A program made the position numbers and the translations under genes. Positions 28,889 through 37,733 of a stretch of DNA of 64,000 nucleotides are shown in pieces. The stretch comes from Limnospira fusiformis SAG 85.79 (GTDB lineage Bacteria; Cyanobacteriota; Cyanobacteriia; Cyanobacteriales; Microcoleaceae): positions 4,903,363 through 4,967,362 of the forward strand of contig NZ_CP051185.1 of assembly GCF_012516315.1 (NCBI RefSeq), written 5' to 3'. Within the stretch, counting starts at the first letter, position 1; each line of letters starts with the position of its first letter. A model generated the notes under the pieces. It saw only the letters and a list, made by a program, of their open reading frames with translations. It was not told the origin of the DNA and ran no database searches.

Positions 28889-31426
28889 ATGCTGCGTCAC
28901 AACTCTGGTTCCCAATGGTCACCGCTATCTAAATGGCGATTGCTAGTCTTACGGATGACTCCGCCATTGTGGTTGATTATCAGCCTCACCAGCACCTTAT
29001 TATTAACTGGTATTAAACTCAGGGGAGATTTGCAACCCGTAGAATTGAGGTTGTTTGACGGGTTAGTTCGCCTCCGACCCGAATCCGAACCTGATGACCG
29101 GATTTTGATTGTCGCTATTACTGAATCAGATATTGCCGCCCAAGAACAATGGCCCATGTCTGATGCCGTATTAGCCCAAGTTTTAGCTAACCTACAACAG
29201 CATCAACCCAGAGCGATCGGTTTAGATATATATCGGGATCTACCTCACCCACCCGGTAGCGCCGAACTAAGTCAACAGTTCCAGGCTCCTAATATATTTG
29301 GGATTACCAAAATTGGCAACCCCGACAATCCCACTATTCCCCCCCCTCCTCAACTACCACCCAAGCAAATTGGCTTTAATGACCTAATTCTCGACCCAGA
29401 CGGAGTAGTGCGCCGCCAACTCTTATTTGCTGAATCTCAGGGAAACACCTTTTTTTCCCTGGGTTTACGATTAGCACTACATTACCTAAAATTTGAGGGT
29501 ATCGAACCCCAAAATTATCAGCAAAACCCCGAATATATGGAGTTAAATAATCGGGTATTTGTGCCGTTAAGGTATCATCATGGGGGCTACTCCAATATTG
29601 ACGATCGCGGTTATCAAATCCTGCTCAACTATCGGGGAGTTCAACCCGCACCCGTCGTCACCTTGAGCGAAGTTTTGGCCGCTACAGTTTACCCAGATTT
29701 AATCACTGATAAAATTGTCTTAATCGGAGCCACCGCCCCCAGTATTAAAGACGAATTTTTTACCCCCTATAGTGTCAGAGAATCAACCGCACCCAAAATG
29801 CCAGGGGTTTTTATTCATGCCAATATAGTTAGTCAGATTTTGGGGGCAGATTCTGGCAATTCTCCGGCTAATAATTTATTCTGGTTTTTGCCTCAGTGGG
29901 TAGAAATTATCTGGTTGACTCTTTGGGGAATTGGCGGCGGTTTTCTGGCTTGGCGTATCCACCATCCAGGAATGCAAGGATTGTACTTTTTCCTGGGGAT
30001 ATTCACGATTTTTGGCGCTACCTACGTCCTGTTTTTATTCAATGCTTGGATTCCCCTAGCCTCTCCGGTTTTAGCCCTGACTTTAGCCGCTACTGGGGTG
30101 ATTGCTTATAAACAAATTCATAACTTCCTGCATGATTCCTTAACCGGATTGCCTAATCGTTCCCTATTTCTCGATCGCACTCAACAAGCGATCGCCAAGT
30201 CTCAACGGAATAAATCTATCTGTGGCGTATTATTTATTAATGTCGATAATTTCCGCCTAATTAATGACAGCTTAGGAGATTTAGCCGGAGATCAACTGCT
30301 CATCCAATTGGTAGAAAGACTCAAAAACTCCGTTCTATTAGGGGATACTATAGCACGTTTAGGCGCTGATGAATTTGCCATTTTGCTGCGGAATTTAAAA
30401 TCAGTAAATAATGCCACAATCGTCGCTGAACGTATCCAAACAGCCTTACTTTCTCCCTTTATTCTCAATGGTCATGAGGTATTTAAAACCGTGAGTATTG
30501 GCATTGCTTTAGCCGATACAGCCGAAACTCGCGCCGAAGATTTACTCCGTAATGGTAATACCGCCATGCTGCGGGCGAAGTCTCTCAAAAATATTCGATA
30601 TCAAGTATTTGAACGCACTATGCAGGTCGGTGGTTTGGATCGCCTGCAATTAGAAACTGATCTGCGTTTAGCCGTAAGCCGTGGGGAATTTGTCATGTAT
30701 TATCAACCTGTAATTTCCCTAAAAACTGGCGAAATTGTCGGCTTTGAAGCCTTAGTGCGTTGGCAGCATCCTCGTCAAGGTTTGGTGACACCAGAACGGT
30801 TTTTAAAAGTCGCTAAAGAAACCGGATTAATTATTCCTATTGGTCGCTGGGCTATGCAAGAGGCTTGTCATCAATTGGCAATTTGGCAGCAGTCCCTAAA
30901 ATCAGATTGTCAGATTATTGTGGGCGTTAATTTATCAGGCAGACAGTTTATTCACCCTGATTTAGTTGACGAAATTAAGGGAATTATTCAAGATTCAGGT
31001 ATTGACCCCAGTGGCTTACGATTGGAGATGACAGAAAGCGTGATTATGGATGATGTCGAAGCTACTATTCGCCTACTTCATCAGTTGAAGAATTTGCAAA
31101 TCAAGTTAAGTATTGATGATTTTGGCACCGGGTTTTCCTCCCTAGGTTATTTACCTCGTTTTCCCGTGGATGTCCTGAAAATTGACCGCTCATTTATTGC
31201 TCATATTGGGGAAGCCACCGAGGTGGAAAATTTGGCAATTGTCAGAACTATTTTGATGTTGGCACAAGCCTTAAATTTAGATGCGATCGCCGAAGGAGTA
31301 GAAACCTTTGAACAATTGGAACAATTGCGATCGCTCGGTTGTGAATATGCTCAAGGTTACTATTTCCAAAGACCTATATCTGCTGACCATGCTACACAAT
31401 TCTTTACATCTCATCCCCATTGGTAA
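28889..31426 (+). CDS. CHASE2 sensor with degenerate GGDEF and intact EAL domain (c-di-GMP phosphodiesterase)
   Basis: This 845-residue membrane protein starts with one hydrophobic helix near 30-45, then a CHASE2 extracellular sensor region (about 50-330) with GLVRLRPE...DDRILIVAITESDI. Three further membrane helices lie at about 335-410. The GGDEF domain follows from LTGLPNRSLFLDR; its signature reads RLGADEF (G492-A493-D494-E495-F496), so diguanylate cyclase activity is probably lost. The EAL domain is complete: GFEALVRWQHP (E620), NLSGRQF, RLEMTES, DDFGTGFSSLGYLPRF, KIDRSF and AEGVET. The expected role is c-di-GMP hydrolysis controlled by an extracellular signal, with the degenerate GGDEF perhaps sensing GTP. 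Output could affect motility or surface adhesion. Confidence 0.9.
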   Translation: MLRHNSGSQWSPLSKWRLLVLRMTPPLWLIISLTSTLLLTGIKLRGDLQPVELRLFDGLVRLRPESEPDDRILIVAITESDIAAQEQWPMSDAVLAQVLANLQQHQPRAIGLDIYRDLPHPPGSAELSQQFQAPNIFGITKIGNPDNPTIPPPPQLPPKQIGFNDLILDPDGVVRRQLLFAESQGNTFFSLGLRLALHYLKFEGIEPQNYQQNPEYMELNNRVFVPLRYHHGGYSNIDDRGYQILLNYRGVQPAPVVTLSEVLAATVYPDLITDKIVLIGATAPSIKDEFFTPYSVRESTAPKMPGVFIHANIVSQILGADSGNSPANNLFWFLPQWVEIIWLTLWGIGGGFLAWRIHHPGMQGLYFFLGIFTIFGATYVLFLFNAWIPLASPVLALTLAATGVIAYKQIHNFLHDSLTGLPNRSLFLDRTQQAIAKSQRNKSICGVLFINVDNFRLINDSLGDLAGDQLLIQLVERLKNSVLLGDTIARLGADEFAILLRNLKSVNNATIVAERIQTALLSPFILNGHEVFKTVSIGIALADTAETRAEDLLRNGNTAMLRAKSLKNIRYQVFERTMQVGGLDRLQLETDLRLAVSRGEFVMYYQPVISLKTGEIVGFEALVRWQHPRQGLVTPERFLKVAKETGLIIPIGRWAMQEACHQLAIWQQSLKSDCQIIVGVNLSGRQFIHPDLVDEIKGIIQDSGIDPSGLRLEMTESVIMDDVEATIRLLHQLKNLQIKLSIDDFGTGFSSLGYLPRFPVDVLKIDRSFIAHIGEATEVENLAIVRTILMLAQALNLDAIAEGVETFEQLEQLRSLGCEYAQGYYFQRPISADHATQFFTSHPHW

Positions 31427-31537
31427 ATACCTTTTCGGGAACCAATCCCTTAATCTTTACGTCAGTGGATAGGTTGATTTTTTGACTACCTATTTGATTT
31501 AGGTCACAAATATCTAGGAGTTTAGTATTTTGATGTC

Positions 31538-32671
31538 ATGGTTCATTCTGCTTCTATTCTCACCGTAGGCGATCCTGCCCCCTGGTTCAGTTTGCCCGAC
31601 TCCAACGGCAAAAATATTGTTCTCCGTTCCCATGCTGGGAAACCAATTCTGTTAGTATTTTATGCAGGGGATCAAATCTCAGAATGCGAAAAAATCGCTT
31701 GTCGATTGCAGGATATTATGTCAATGTGCGATCGCTTTGATCTTCAGATTTTTAGCATCAGTCTCAACCACCCCTCAACTCGCAAAACCTTCGCCGAAAA
31801 TCATCACCTTACCTATTCCTTACTCTCCGATTTAAAAGGAGAAGTTAGCACCAGATACGGAGCCTATATTTGCGACGGAAAAAATAGCAACACCATCGTT
31901 TATAACCGTGTCGCTTTCCTGCTCGATCCCGGTCTTCGCATTCTCAAAATTTACCCATTACATCCCCTCGAAGAATTTACCCAAAAATTCCTAGGAGAAA
32001 TTCAAGATTTAGTCGCCCAAGAACCTCCTCGACTCATTGAAATGCAGGCTCCTGTCTTGCTAATTCCTAAAGTTTTGGATTTACGTTTATGTCGGGAACT
32101 GATCAAGATTTGGGAAACTCAAGGTAATGATGAATCCGGGTTCATGAAAAGAGAGGGAGAAAAAACCGTCGGCTACGTTGACCCCAGTTTCAAGCGACGG
32201 CGCGATCACTTTATACAGGACGGACCTGTTAAAAATTACATCGATTCTATTATGCAGCGGCGGGTATTTCCAGAAATTCTGCAAGCCTTTCAATTCCAAC
32301 TAACTCGCCGTGAATGCTACAAAATAGGCTGCTATGATAGTGAATCAGGGGGCTTTTTCCGACCCCATCGAGACAACACCACTGGGGGAACATTGCATCG
32401 GCGATTTGCGATGACTATTAACCTTAATACTGAAGAATACGAAGGGGGTTGTTTAAGATTTCCTGAACACGCACCCCATTTGTATAAACCTGCCACAGGA
32501 GATGCTATCATATTTTCATGTTCTACCATGCACGAGGCTACTGATGTGACATCAGGGCGACGTTTTGCCTTGCTTTCTTTCTTCTATGGTGATGAAGATG
32601 CCGAAAGACGCAATGCTTACGAAAACCGGGTCAGAAATGATTACAGTCGTGTCATTAAGCTGAATGCTTAA
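31538..32671 (+). CDS. Fusion of peroxiredoxin-like and prolyl 4-hydroxylase-like 2OG-Fe(II) oxygenase domains
   Basis: The N-terminal half of this 377-residue protein (about 1-160) is an AhpC/TSA/Bcp-like peroxiredoxin: GDPAPWFSLPDSNGKNIVLR and FYAGDQISECEKIACRL. The two Cys positions match the BCP-type CxxxxC pair, but the usual Thr before the peroxidatic Cys is absent. The C-terminal half (about 170-377) is a P4H-type dioxygenase with the Fe-binding PHRDN (HxD), distal STMHEAT and the 2-oxoglutarate Arg in GRRFALLSFFY. The predicted partner activity is hydroxylation of a protein or small molecule; the substrate is unknown. The ATG at 31538 gives a natural start. The fusion is unusual because it joins peroxide reduction with an iron oxygenase. 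Confidence 0.88.
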   Translation: MVHSASILTVGDPAPWFSLPDSNGKNIVLRSHAGKPILLVFYAGDQISECEKIACRLQDIMSMCDRFDLQIFSISLNHPSTRKTFAENHHLTYSLLSDLKGEVSTRYGAYICDGKNSNTIVYNRVAFLLDPGLRILKIYPLHPLEEFTQKFLGEIQDLVAQEPPRLIEMQAPVLLIPKVLDLRLCRELIKIWETQGNDESGFMKREGEKTVGYVDPSFKRRRDHFIQDGPVKNYIDSIMQRRVFPEILQAFQFQLTRRECYKIGCYDSESGGFFRPHRDNTTGGTLHRRFAMTINLNTEEYEGGCLRFPEHAPHLYKPATGDAIIFSCSTMHEATDVTSGRRFALLSFFYGDEDAERRNAYENRVRNDYSRVIKLNA

Positions 32672-32737
32672 TTAAGCATCATTTGGGGGGCTAACTTAGC
32701 TCCCTATTTGATCAAGTTTAATCAGGGTGATCATTAT

Positions 32738-33565
32738 ATGAAAGTTCTAAAACAGTCCCCATCTCTGAAAGCCAAATTTAAACAAAATATTAATCGCAAA
32801 GTATCCAGCCAACGGGAGGAAGCTAGTCAGGCTTGGGGTGGTGGTTTCTTGGGGATGATAGGCGCAGGAGTATTTGAATTTAAACAAATCCGAAATCAAG
32901 TTAAGGGTAGTTTAGGGGAAAATTTAATTGCTCTGTTGCTGATGACATTTCCTGACAATTGGGTATTATTTAAAAATGCTCTGATTCCTGCTACTGCTGG
33001 CAGTTTAACAGAAATTGATTTGCTATTGATTGGGAACCGAGGTATTTTTTTAATTGAAGTGAAAACCTGGAAGGGTTCCTTGGCGGGAAATCAAGATAAC
33101 TGGAAACGGCGCGAGGGTTCCCAGTGGGTTCCTGTATCTAACAGTCCTACTTCCCAAAGTCTCTATCATCAACAGATGTTTCAGCGGTGGATTTTTTCAG
33201 AAATCCCTAGCTTACCTACTGATTGTATCACTGCGCCTGTGGTTTTTCCTATAGCTAAATGGGTGGGGGCTAAAAATTGTTCTGTGCCAGTTTTAACCAG
33301 TATGACAGATTTGATATCCATGATCTGGAAATCTCCCGAATATCTGACAGATGAACAGGTTTTTAGGATTAGTAAACATATCCAAGAATATGAATTGTCA
33401 CCCGTATCTAAACCGCAACCGCAACCGCAACCAGAAACCAAGCCTAAGCCTAAGCCTAAGCCTCGCAATTCTCAACCGGAAACGGAAACGGAACCGGAAC
33501 CCAAGCCTAAACCCAAGCCTAAACCTAAGCCTAAACCTAAGCCTAGGTTAAAAAAAGATATGTAA
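32738..33565 (+). CDS. NERD domain protein with Lys-Pro repeat tail
   Basis: From ATG 32738 (a TTG at 32708 is less likely) the protein has 275 residues. The nuclease-related domain occupies about 50-170: KGSLGENLIALLL, then TEIDLLLIGNRGIFLIEVKTW, matching the restriction-like core with Glu, Asp and ExK. NERD domains are linked to DNA processing, but the substrate is not known. The last 45 residues are almost only Lys, Pro, Glu and Gln in PKPKPKP repeats. The following ABC gene starts 12 bp later on the same strand, so they may share a transcript. The Pro-Lys tail could bind nucleic acid or membranes; that is an inference. Confidence 0.82.
   Translation: MKVLKQSPSLKAKFKQNINRKVSSQREEASQAWGGGFLGMIGAGVFEFKQIRNQVKGSLGENLIALLLMTFPDNWVLFKNALIPATAGSLTEIDLLLIGNRGIFLIEVKTWKGSLAGNQDNWKRREGSQWVPVSNSPTSQSLYHQQMFQRWIFSEIPSLPTDCITAPVVFPIAKWVGAKNCSVPVLTSMTDLISMIWKSPEYLTDEQVFRISKHIQEYELSPVSKPQPQPQPETKPKPKPKPRNSQPETETEPEPKPKPKPKPKPKPKPRLKKDM
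33439..33545 (+). repeat. Coding tandem repeat for (Lys-Pro)n tail
   Basis: Hexamers of the type AAGCCT and AAACCT are repeated in two blocks, interrupted by a stretch encoding RNSQPETETEPE. Such simple repeats expand and contract easily, so tail length probably varies between strains. Confidence 0.75.
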
Positions 33566-33577
33566 AATCAATTGTTG

Positions 33578-34552
33578 ATGATGACCTCACCACTGCTACA
33601 AGTTAACAATTTAGAAACTCGTTTTATTACTAATGATGGGGTAGTTAAGGCTGTTAATGGCATTTCCTATCATATTAATGCTGGGGAAACTCTTGGCATT
33701 GTCGGGGAATCTGGCTCGGGAAAAAGTGCCGGGGTGTTATCAATTTTGCGGCTAATTTCTGACAATTCTGGCGGGATTACCGGGGGGGAGATTTGGTTTG
33801 AAAATCAGGATTTACTTAAATTAAATAAATCGGCATTAAGAAAAATTCGGGGTAACCATATTTCCATGATTTTTCAAGACCCGATGACGTGCTTAAATCC
33901 GGTTTTAACTATTGGTAAACAAATTACGGAGGCTATACAATTACATTGCGGCGCGACTAAATTAGAGGCAGAAAAACAGGCGATCGCACTTTTAGAAAAG
34001 GTGGGTATATCACCAGCCAAACGCCGACTTGGTAGCTATCCCCATCAATTATCTGGGGGAATGCGACAGCGAGTTATGATGGCGATCGCTTTAGCCTGTC
34101 ATCCCAAATTATTAATTGCTGATGAACCGACAACCGCTTTAGATGTCACTGTCCAAGCCCAAGTTATTGAGATGATTCAACAGTTGCAAAATGAAATGGG
34201 AATGGCGGTAATTTGGATTACCCATGATTTAGCACTTTTGGCGAGATTTGCCGATCGCATTTTAGTCATGTATGCAGGTCAAATTGTCGAAGAAGCGCCC
34301 GTTAATCAACTCTATAAGCATCCTCGTCACCCCTACACAATGGGATTGTTAAAAAGCCTCCCCCGTCCTGACTGCGACATGGGAGAGACTCTCGCGGCTA
34401 TCCCAGGGACTCCCCCAGATTTGATTAACTATCCTCAAGGTTGCCCGTTTGCGCCTCGATGTCAATATGCGATCGACCGTTGTTTTCAGGAAGATCCGGT
34501 TTTAGAATTAGTTGCCACCCATCATCAAGTCGCCTGTTGGGTTAAACCATGA
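33578..34552 (+). CDS. Oligopeptide-type ABC transporter ATP-binding protein (OppD/DppD-like)
   Basis: This 324-residue ATPase of the peptide/nickel uptake class powers import through a two-permease channel. Walker A is GESGSGKSAG near 44-53, the Q-loop region is SMIFQDPMTCLNP, the signature is LSGGMRQRVMMA, Walker B is LLIADEPTTALD and the H-loop is WITHDLALLARFADRI. The C-terminal oligo/HPY domain has CPFAPRCQYAIDRCF. The start is one of two adjacent ATGs (33578 or 33581); a TTG six bases earlier is less likely. It pairs with the OppF-like gene 65 bp downstream. No permease or binding-protein gene is nearby, so the rest of the transporter must be encoded elsewhere. Confidence 0.9.
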   Translation: MMTSPLLQVNNLETRFITNDGVVKAVNGISYHINAGETLGIVGESGSGKSAGVLSILRLISDNSGGITGGEIWFENQDLLKLNKSALRKIRGNHISMIFQDPMTCLNPVLTIGKQITEAIQLHCGATKLEAEKQAIALLEKVGISPAKRRLGSYPHQLSGGMRQRVMMAIALACHPKLLIADEPTTALDVTVQAQVIEMIQQLQNEMGMAVIWITHDLALLARFADRILVMYAGQIVEEAPVNQLYKHPRHPYTMGLLKSLPRPDCDMGETLAAIPGTPPDLINYPQGCPFAPRCQYAIDRCFQEDPVLELVATHHQVACWVKP

Positions 34553-34617
34553 CTTGACAAAAGGATGATTTTATGCTAGTTAAAATCTATCTATTTTCTT
34601 GGAATGTTTGAGACCTG

Positions 34618-35649
34618 ATGGTTGCCAAAACACAGCCCAGTAACCCAGAAACCGATACCCTATTAAGGGTTGATAATTTGCAGGTACACTTTCCGGTCAC
34701 TGGGGGGATATTTCGACAGAAACAGGTAGGGATAATTAGGGCAGTAGATGGGTTAACATTTGCCATAAAACGGGGTGAAACTCTTAGTTTAGTTGGGGAG
34801 TCTGGCTGCGGGAAAAGCACCACAGGTAAAGCGATTTTACAGCTTCAACCTCCCACAGGTGGCCGGGTTTATTTTAATGATATTGAACTGACTAAATTAG
34901 AACCCGAAAAGTTGCGAGTTATGCGCCGCCAAATGCAGATAATTTTCCAAGACCCCTACGCCTCCCTAAATCCGCGTATGACCATTAAAAAAATCATTGG
35001 GGAACCCCTATTAATTCATGGATTAGCTAAGGGTGAATCCCTGATTCATCGAGTGGAAGAGTTATTAGAATTAGTGGGACTAAATCGGCAATTTATTAAT
35101 CGTTATCCCCACGAGTTTTCGGGTGGTCAAAGACAGCGAATAGCTATAGCTAGGGCTTTAGCGGTTGACCCGGATTTTTTGGTCTGTGATGAACCGATCG
35201 CCTCTTTGGATGTTTCTATTCAAGCACAGGTAGTGAATTTAATGCGATCGCTACAAAAACGCCTAAATTTAACCTATCTATTTATCGCCCATGATTTAAG
35301 TGTAGTCCGCTACATTTCCAGTCGGGTAGCAGTCATGTATTTAGGTAAAATCGTCGAAATAGGGGAGTGCAATTCTGTCTATGATTATCCCCTTCATCCC
35401 TATACTAAAGCCTTACTTTCTGCTGTCCCTATTCCTGACCCAGAAATCGAAGCCAAACGGGAAAGAATTATCCTGAAAGGAGATGTTCCCAGCCCTTTAT
35501 TACCCTCCTGTGGATGTCGATTTTATAGCCGCTGTCCTTCCGCGCATTTAGTTGGCGATCGCTGTCGGGTCGAGGAACCCCAATTGCGAGAAATTAATCC
35601 CGGACATTTTGTTTCCTGTCATCTATGGGATTCCCAAAACCCTCCATAA
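34618..35649 (+). CDS. Oligopeptide-type ABC transporter ATP-binding protein (OppF/DppF-like)
   Basis: This 343-residue partner ATPase has LLRVDNLQVHFPVTGG followed by the FRQKQ insert typical of OppF. Walker A is GESGCGKSTTG, the Q-loop is IFQDPYASLNPRM, the signature is FSGGQRQRIAIARAL, Walker B is FLVCDEPIASLDVS and the H-loop is FIAHDLSVVRYI. The C-terminal cysteine region, GCRFYSRCPSA...DRCRVEEP, is the oligo/HPY domain. It would form a heterodimeric motor with the preceding gene. The stop lies 2 bp from the converging atx1 stop. Substrate could be peptides or nickel; the ATPases alone do not decide. Confidence 0.92.
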   Translation: MVAKTQPSNPETDTLLRVDNLQVHFPVTGGIFRQKQVGIIRAVDGLTFAIKRGETLSLVGESGCGKSTTGKAILQLQPPTGGRVYFNDIELTKLEPEKLRVMRRQMQIIFQDPYASLNPRMTIKKIIGEPLLIHGLAKGESLIHRVEELLELVGLNRQFINRYPHEFSGGQRQRIAIARALAVDPDFLVCDEPIASLDVSIQAQVVNLMRSLQKRLNLTYLFIAHDLSVVRYISSRVAVMYLGKIVEIGECNSVYDYPLHPYTKALLSAVPIPDPEIEAKRERIILKGDVPSPLLPSCGCRFYSRCPSAHLVGDRCRVEEPQLREINPGHFVSCHLWDSQNPP

Positions 35650-35651
35650 CC

Positions 35652-35849
35652 CTAGGATTCTGTAGTGTGACCAGCTTTAGCGATCGCCGCCTTTAGCGCC
35701 GCCTCAGAAGCCGTTGCTTCCACAGTCACCACCTTTGTATTTAAGTCAATATTGACAGTAGCATCACTATCAACACTATGAATAGCCTTGGTTACACTGT
35801 TAGCACAAGCATCACAAACCATTGAAGAAACCGTAAGTTTTATGGTCAT
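35652..35849 (-). CDS. atx1: Atx1-type copper metallochaperone
   Basis: This 65-residue HMA-fold protein closely resembles cyanobacterial Atx1, which carries Cu(I) to the P-type ATPases CtaA and PacS and so helps supply plastocyanin in the thylakoid lumen. The metal site is MVCDACANS (Cys12 and Cys15). The cyanobacteria-specific histidine on loop 5 is present in AKAGHTTES. The start MTIKLTVSS agrees with known homologues in length. It converges on oppF with a 2-bp gap, so the two genes share no operon. Confidence 0.9.
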   Translation of the reverse strand: MTIKLTVSSMVCDACANSVTKAIHSVDSDATVNIDLNTKVVTVEATASEAALKAAIAKAGHTTES

Positions 35850-36042
35850 AACTAGCCTCGCAAAATACTCGCAAAATACCTGTATAGTATAGCATTACCC
35901 TAGGATTTTACCATTGTCTTGACAGAAATATCCTGAAATCGAGGTAAATATCATAACCTGATACCCGCCGAATCACACTAATAGGCTATAATGGTAAATA
36001 TCCACCCCTAATCAATGTTAAATTCTAGTCTTAGGTCACATC

Positions 36043-36720
36043 ATGTCCCTAGTTCCTCCTAATGATATCAGACAAAAAATTCGAGAAATGGTCGAAAATT
36101 CTCAATCCCATCCTACCGCATGGTTTGAAACCCTTTATGCTGAATCCCAAGGCGACCCATCCTTGATTCCTTGGGCTACCTTAGCGACTCATCCCCAACT
36201 AGAAAAATGGCTAGAAAATCAGGCAATTGAGGATAATAATCAAACCGCTTTAGTGTTAGGTTGCGGGTTAGGAGATGATGCAGAAGCCTTAGCAGATTTT
36301 GGCTTTCAGGTGACGGCTTTTGATATTTCTCCAACAGCGATCGCTTGGTGTCGCCAAAGGTTTCCTAATTCTCAGGTTAATTATACAGTCGCGGATTTAT
36401 TAGACCCCGATCCTAACTGGCTAGAAAAGTTCGATTTTGTACTCGAATCTCGGATTACTCAATCCATGCCTTTGGAAGTCAGATCCCAAGCAATTAAGGC
36501 GATCGCCAATCTGGTAGCCCCCCATGGTATTTTATTGTTAATTACCCGATTTCGTGACACCGAAGCCGCACCGGAAGGCCCCCCATGGCCTTTGTCAGAG
36601 GCAGAATTATCGGCATTTAAAACCTGCGGCTTGACCGAAATCAATCGCCATAAATTTGTCGCCGAAAACCGTCCTGATGCCCAGCAATTATGTATTGAAT
36701 ATCGGAAAGATGTTTTTTAA
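36043..36720 (+). CDS. Class I SAM-dependent methyltransferase (TPMT-like)
   Basis: A 225-residue protein with the Rossmann methyltransferase fold. Motif I is ALVLGCGLGDDAEALADFG near 69-87, followed by VTAFDISPTAIAWCRQRFP (acidic motif after strand 2), VADLLDPDP and FDFVLESRITQSMP, then LVAPHGILLLITRFRD. The order and the N-terminal WFETLYAE resemble the thiopurine/thiol S-methyltransferase group. The real acceptor is unknown. The esterase gene starts 7 bp after its stop on the same strand, so the two are probably co-transcribed. Confidence 0.85.
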   Translation: MSLVPPNDIRQKIREMVENSQSHPTAWFETLYAESQGDPSLIPWATLATHPQLEKWLENQAIEDNNQTALVLGCGLGDDAEALADFGFQVTAFDISPTAIAWCRQRFPNSQVNYTVADLLDPDPNWLEKFDFVLESRITQSMPLEVRSQAIKAIANLVAPHGILLLITRFRDTEAAPEGPPWPLSEAELSAFKTCGLTEINRHKFVAENRPDAQQLCIEYRKDVF

Positions 36721-36727
36721 TAAATAG

Positions 36728-37672
36728 ATGAACCATTCAGTTAATCCCGAAACCCAATCATTTCTCAATCATGTATTGGCAGCTAATCACCCCCCAATTA
36801 GTGCCATGGAACCCGCCGAATTGAGAAACCTTAATAAGATGTTTGTTAAAGCCAGTCACCCACCGGAAGCGATCGCCAAAGTCGAAAATCGCACCATTGC
36901 GGGTCCCGCTGGAGAATTACCAATCCGCATTTACACCCCCAAGGGAAATCAACCTTTTCCGGTTCTAGTTTATTTTCACGGTGGCGGTTATGTAATCGGT
37001 AATTTAGACATGGTAGATAGTATTTGTCGCAGCCTCGCCAATGGCGCAGAATGTGTGGTTATATCAGTAGACTATCGCCTAGCACCAGAACATCCATTTC
37101 CAGCCGCCATTGAGGATGGTTTGACCGCGACTGAGTGGGTTTTTAATCAGGCTAAAACTTGCAACTGGGATAGCGATCGCATTGCGGTGGGGGGAGAAAG
37201 TGCGGGGGGAAATTTAGCGGCGGTGGTAGCCTTAAAACGGCGAGATCAAAAACTAGCCCCCCTAGTTTATCAATTGTTAATTTATCCCATAACTCAGATA
37301 GAAATTGATAGCGAATCTCGCCGCCTATTTGCGGAAAATTACTTTCTGAGAACGGATGATATTAAGCATTTGTGCAGTTTTTATATCACCAACCCTGCCG
37401 ATAAAAATAATCCATATTCTTCCCCCCTGTTAGCGGAAGATTTATCAAATTTGCCTCCCGCTTTGATTATCACGGCGGAATTAGACCCCCTACGCGATGA
37501 GGGACAGGCTTATGGCGATCGCCTCCAAAAAGCCGGAGTTCCCGTGAAAATATCTTGCTATCCAGGAACCATTCATGCTTTCATTAATTTAGCCGGATTT
37601 ATCAGTCAAGGACAGGAAGCACTAGCCGAATGTGCGATCGAATTAAAACAGAGATTTTCCCATAAAAGCTAA
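36728..37672 (+). CDS. Alpha/beta hydrolase, hormone-sensitive-lipase family esterase
   Basis: This 314-residue enzyme has the HSL-family oxyanion motif VYFHGGGYVIGN near 81-92. The nucleophile elbow is VGGESAGGN, with Ser near 161. The acid is probably Asp in AELDPLRDEGQAYG, and the catalytic His is in GTIHAFI. YRLAPEHPFPAAIED is another family signature. It hydrolyses short-chain esters, substrate unknown. It follows the TPMT-like methyltransferase after 7 bp. Confidence 0.92.
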   Translation: MNHSVNPETQSFLNHVLAANHPPISAMEPAELRNLNKMFVKASHPPEAIAKVENRTIAGPAGELPIRIYTPKGNQPFPVLVYFHGGGYVIGNLDMVDSICRSLANGAECVVISVDYRLAPEHPFPAAIEDGLTATEWVFNQAKTCNWDSDRIAVGGESAGGNLAAVVALKRRDQKLAPLVYQLLIYPITQIEIDSESRRLFAENYFLRTDDIKHLCSFYITNPADKNNPYSSPLLAEDLSNLPPALIITAELDPLRDEGQAYGDRLQKAGVPVKISCYPGTIHAFINLAGFISQGQEALAECAIELKQRFSHKS

Positions 37673-37733
37673 TCCCATTTATTCTGCGCCAATTGACCCG
37701 AATTTAATCATCAGCCAGAGGTGATAATTAATC

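Noticed and set aside
33181-33468. Minus-strand frame with Gly-Leu-Gly-Leu repeats
   Set aside because: It is the antisense of the Lys-Pro repeat in the NERD gene.
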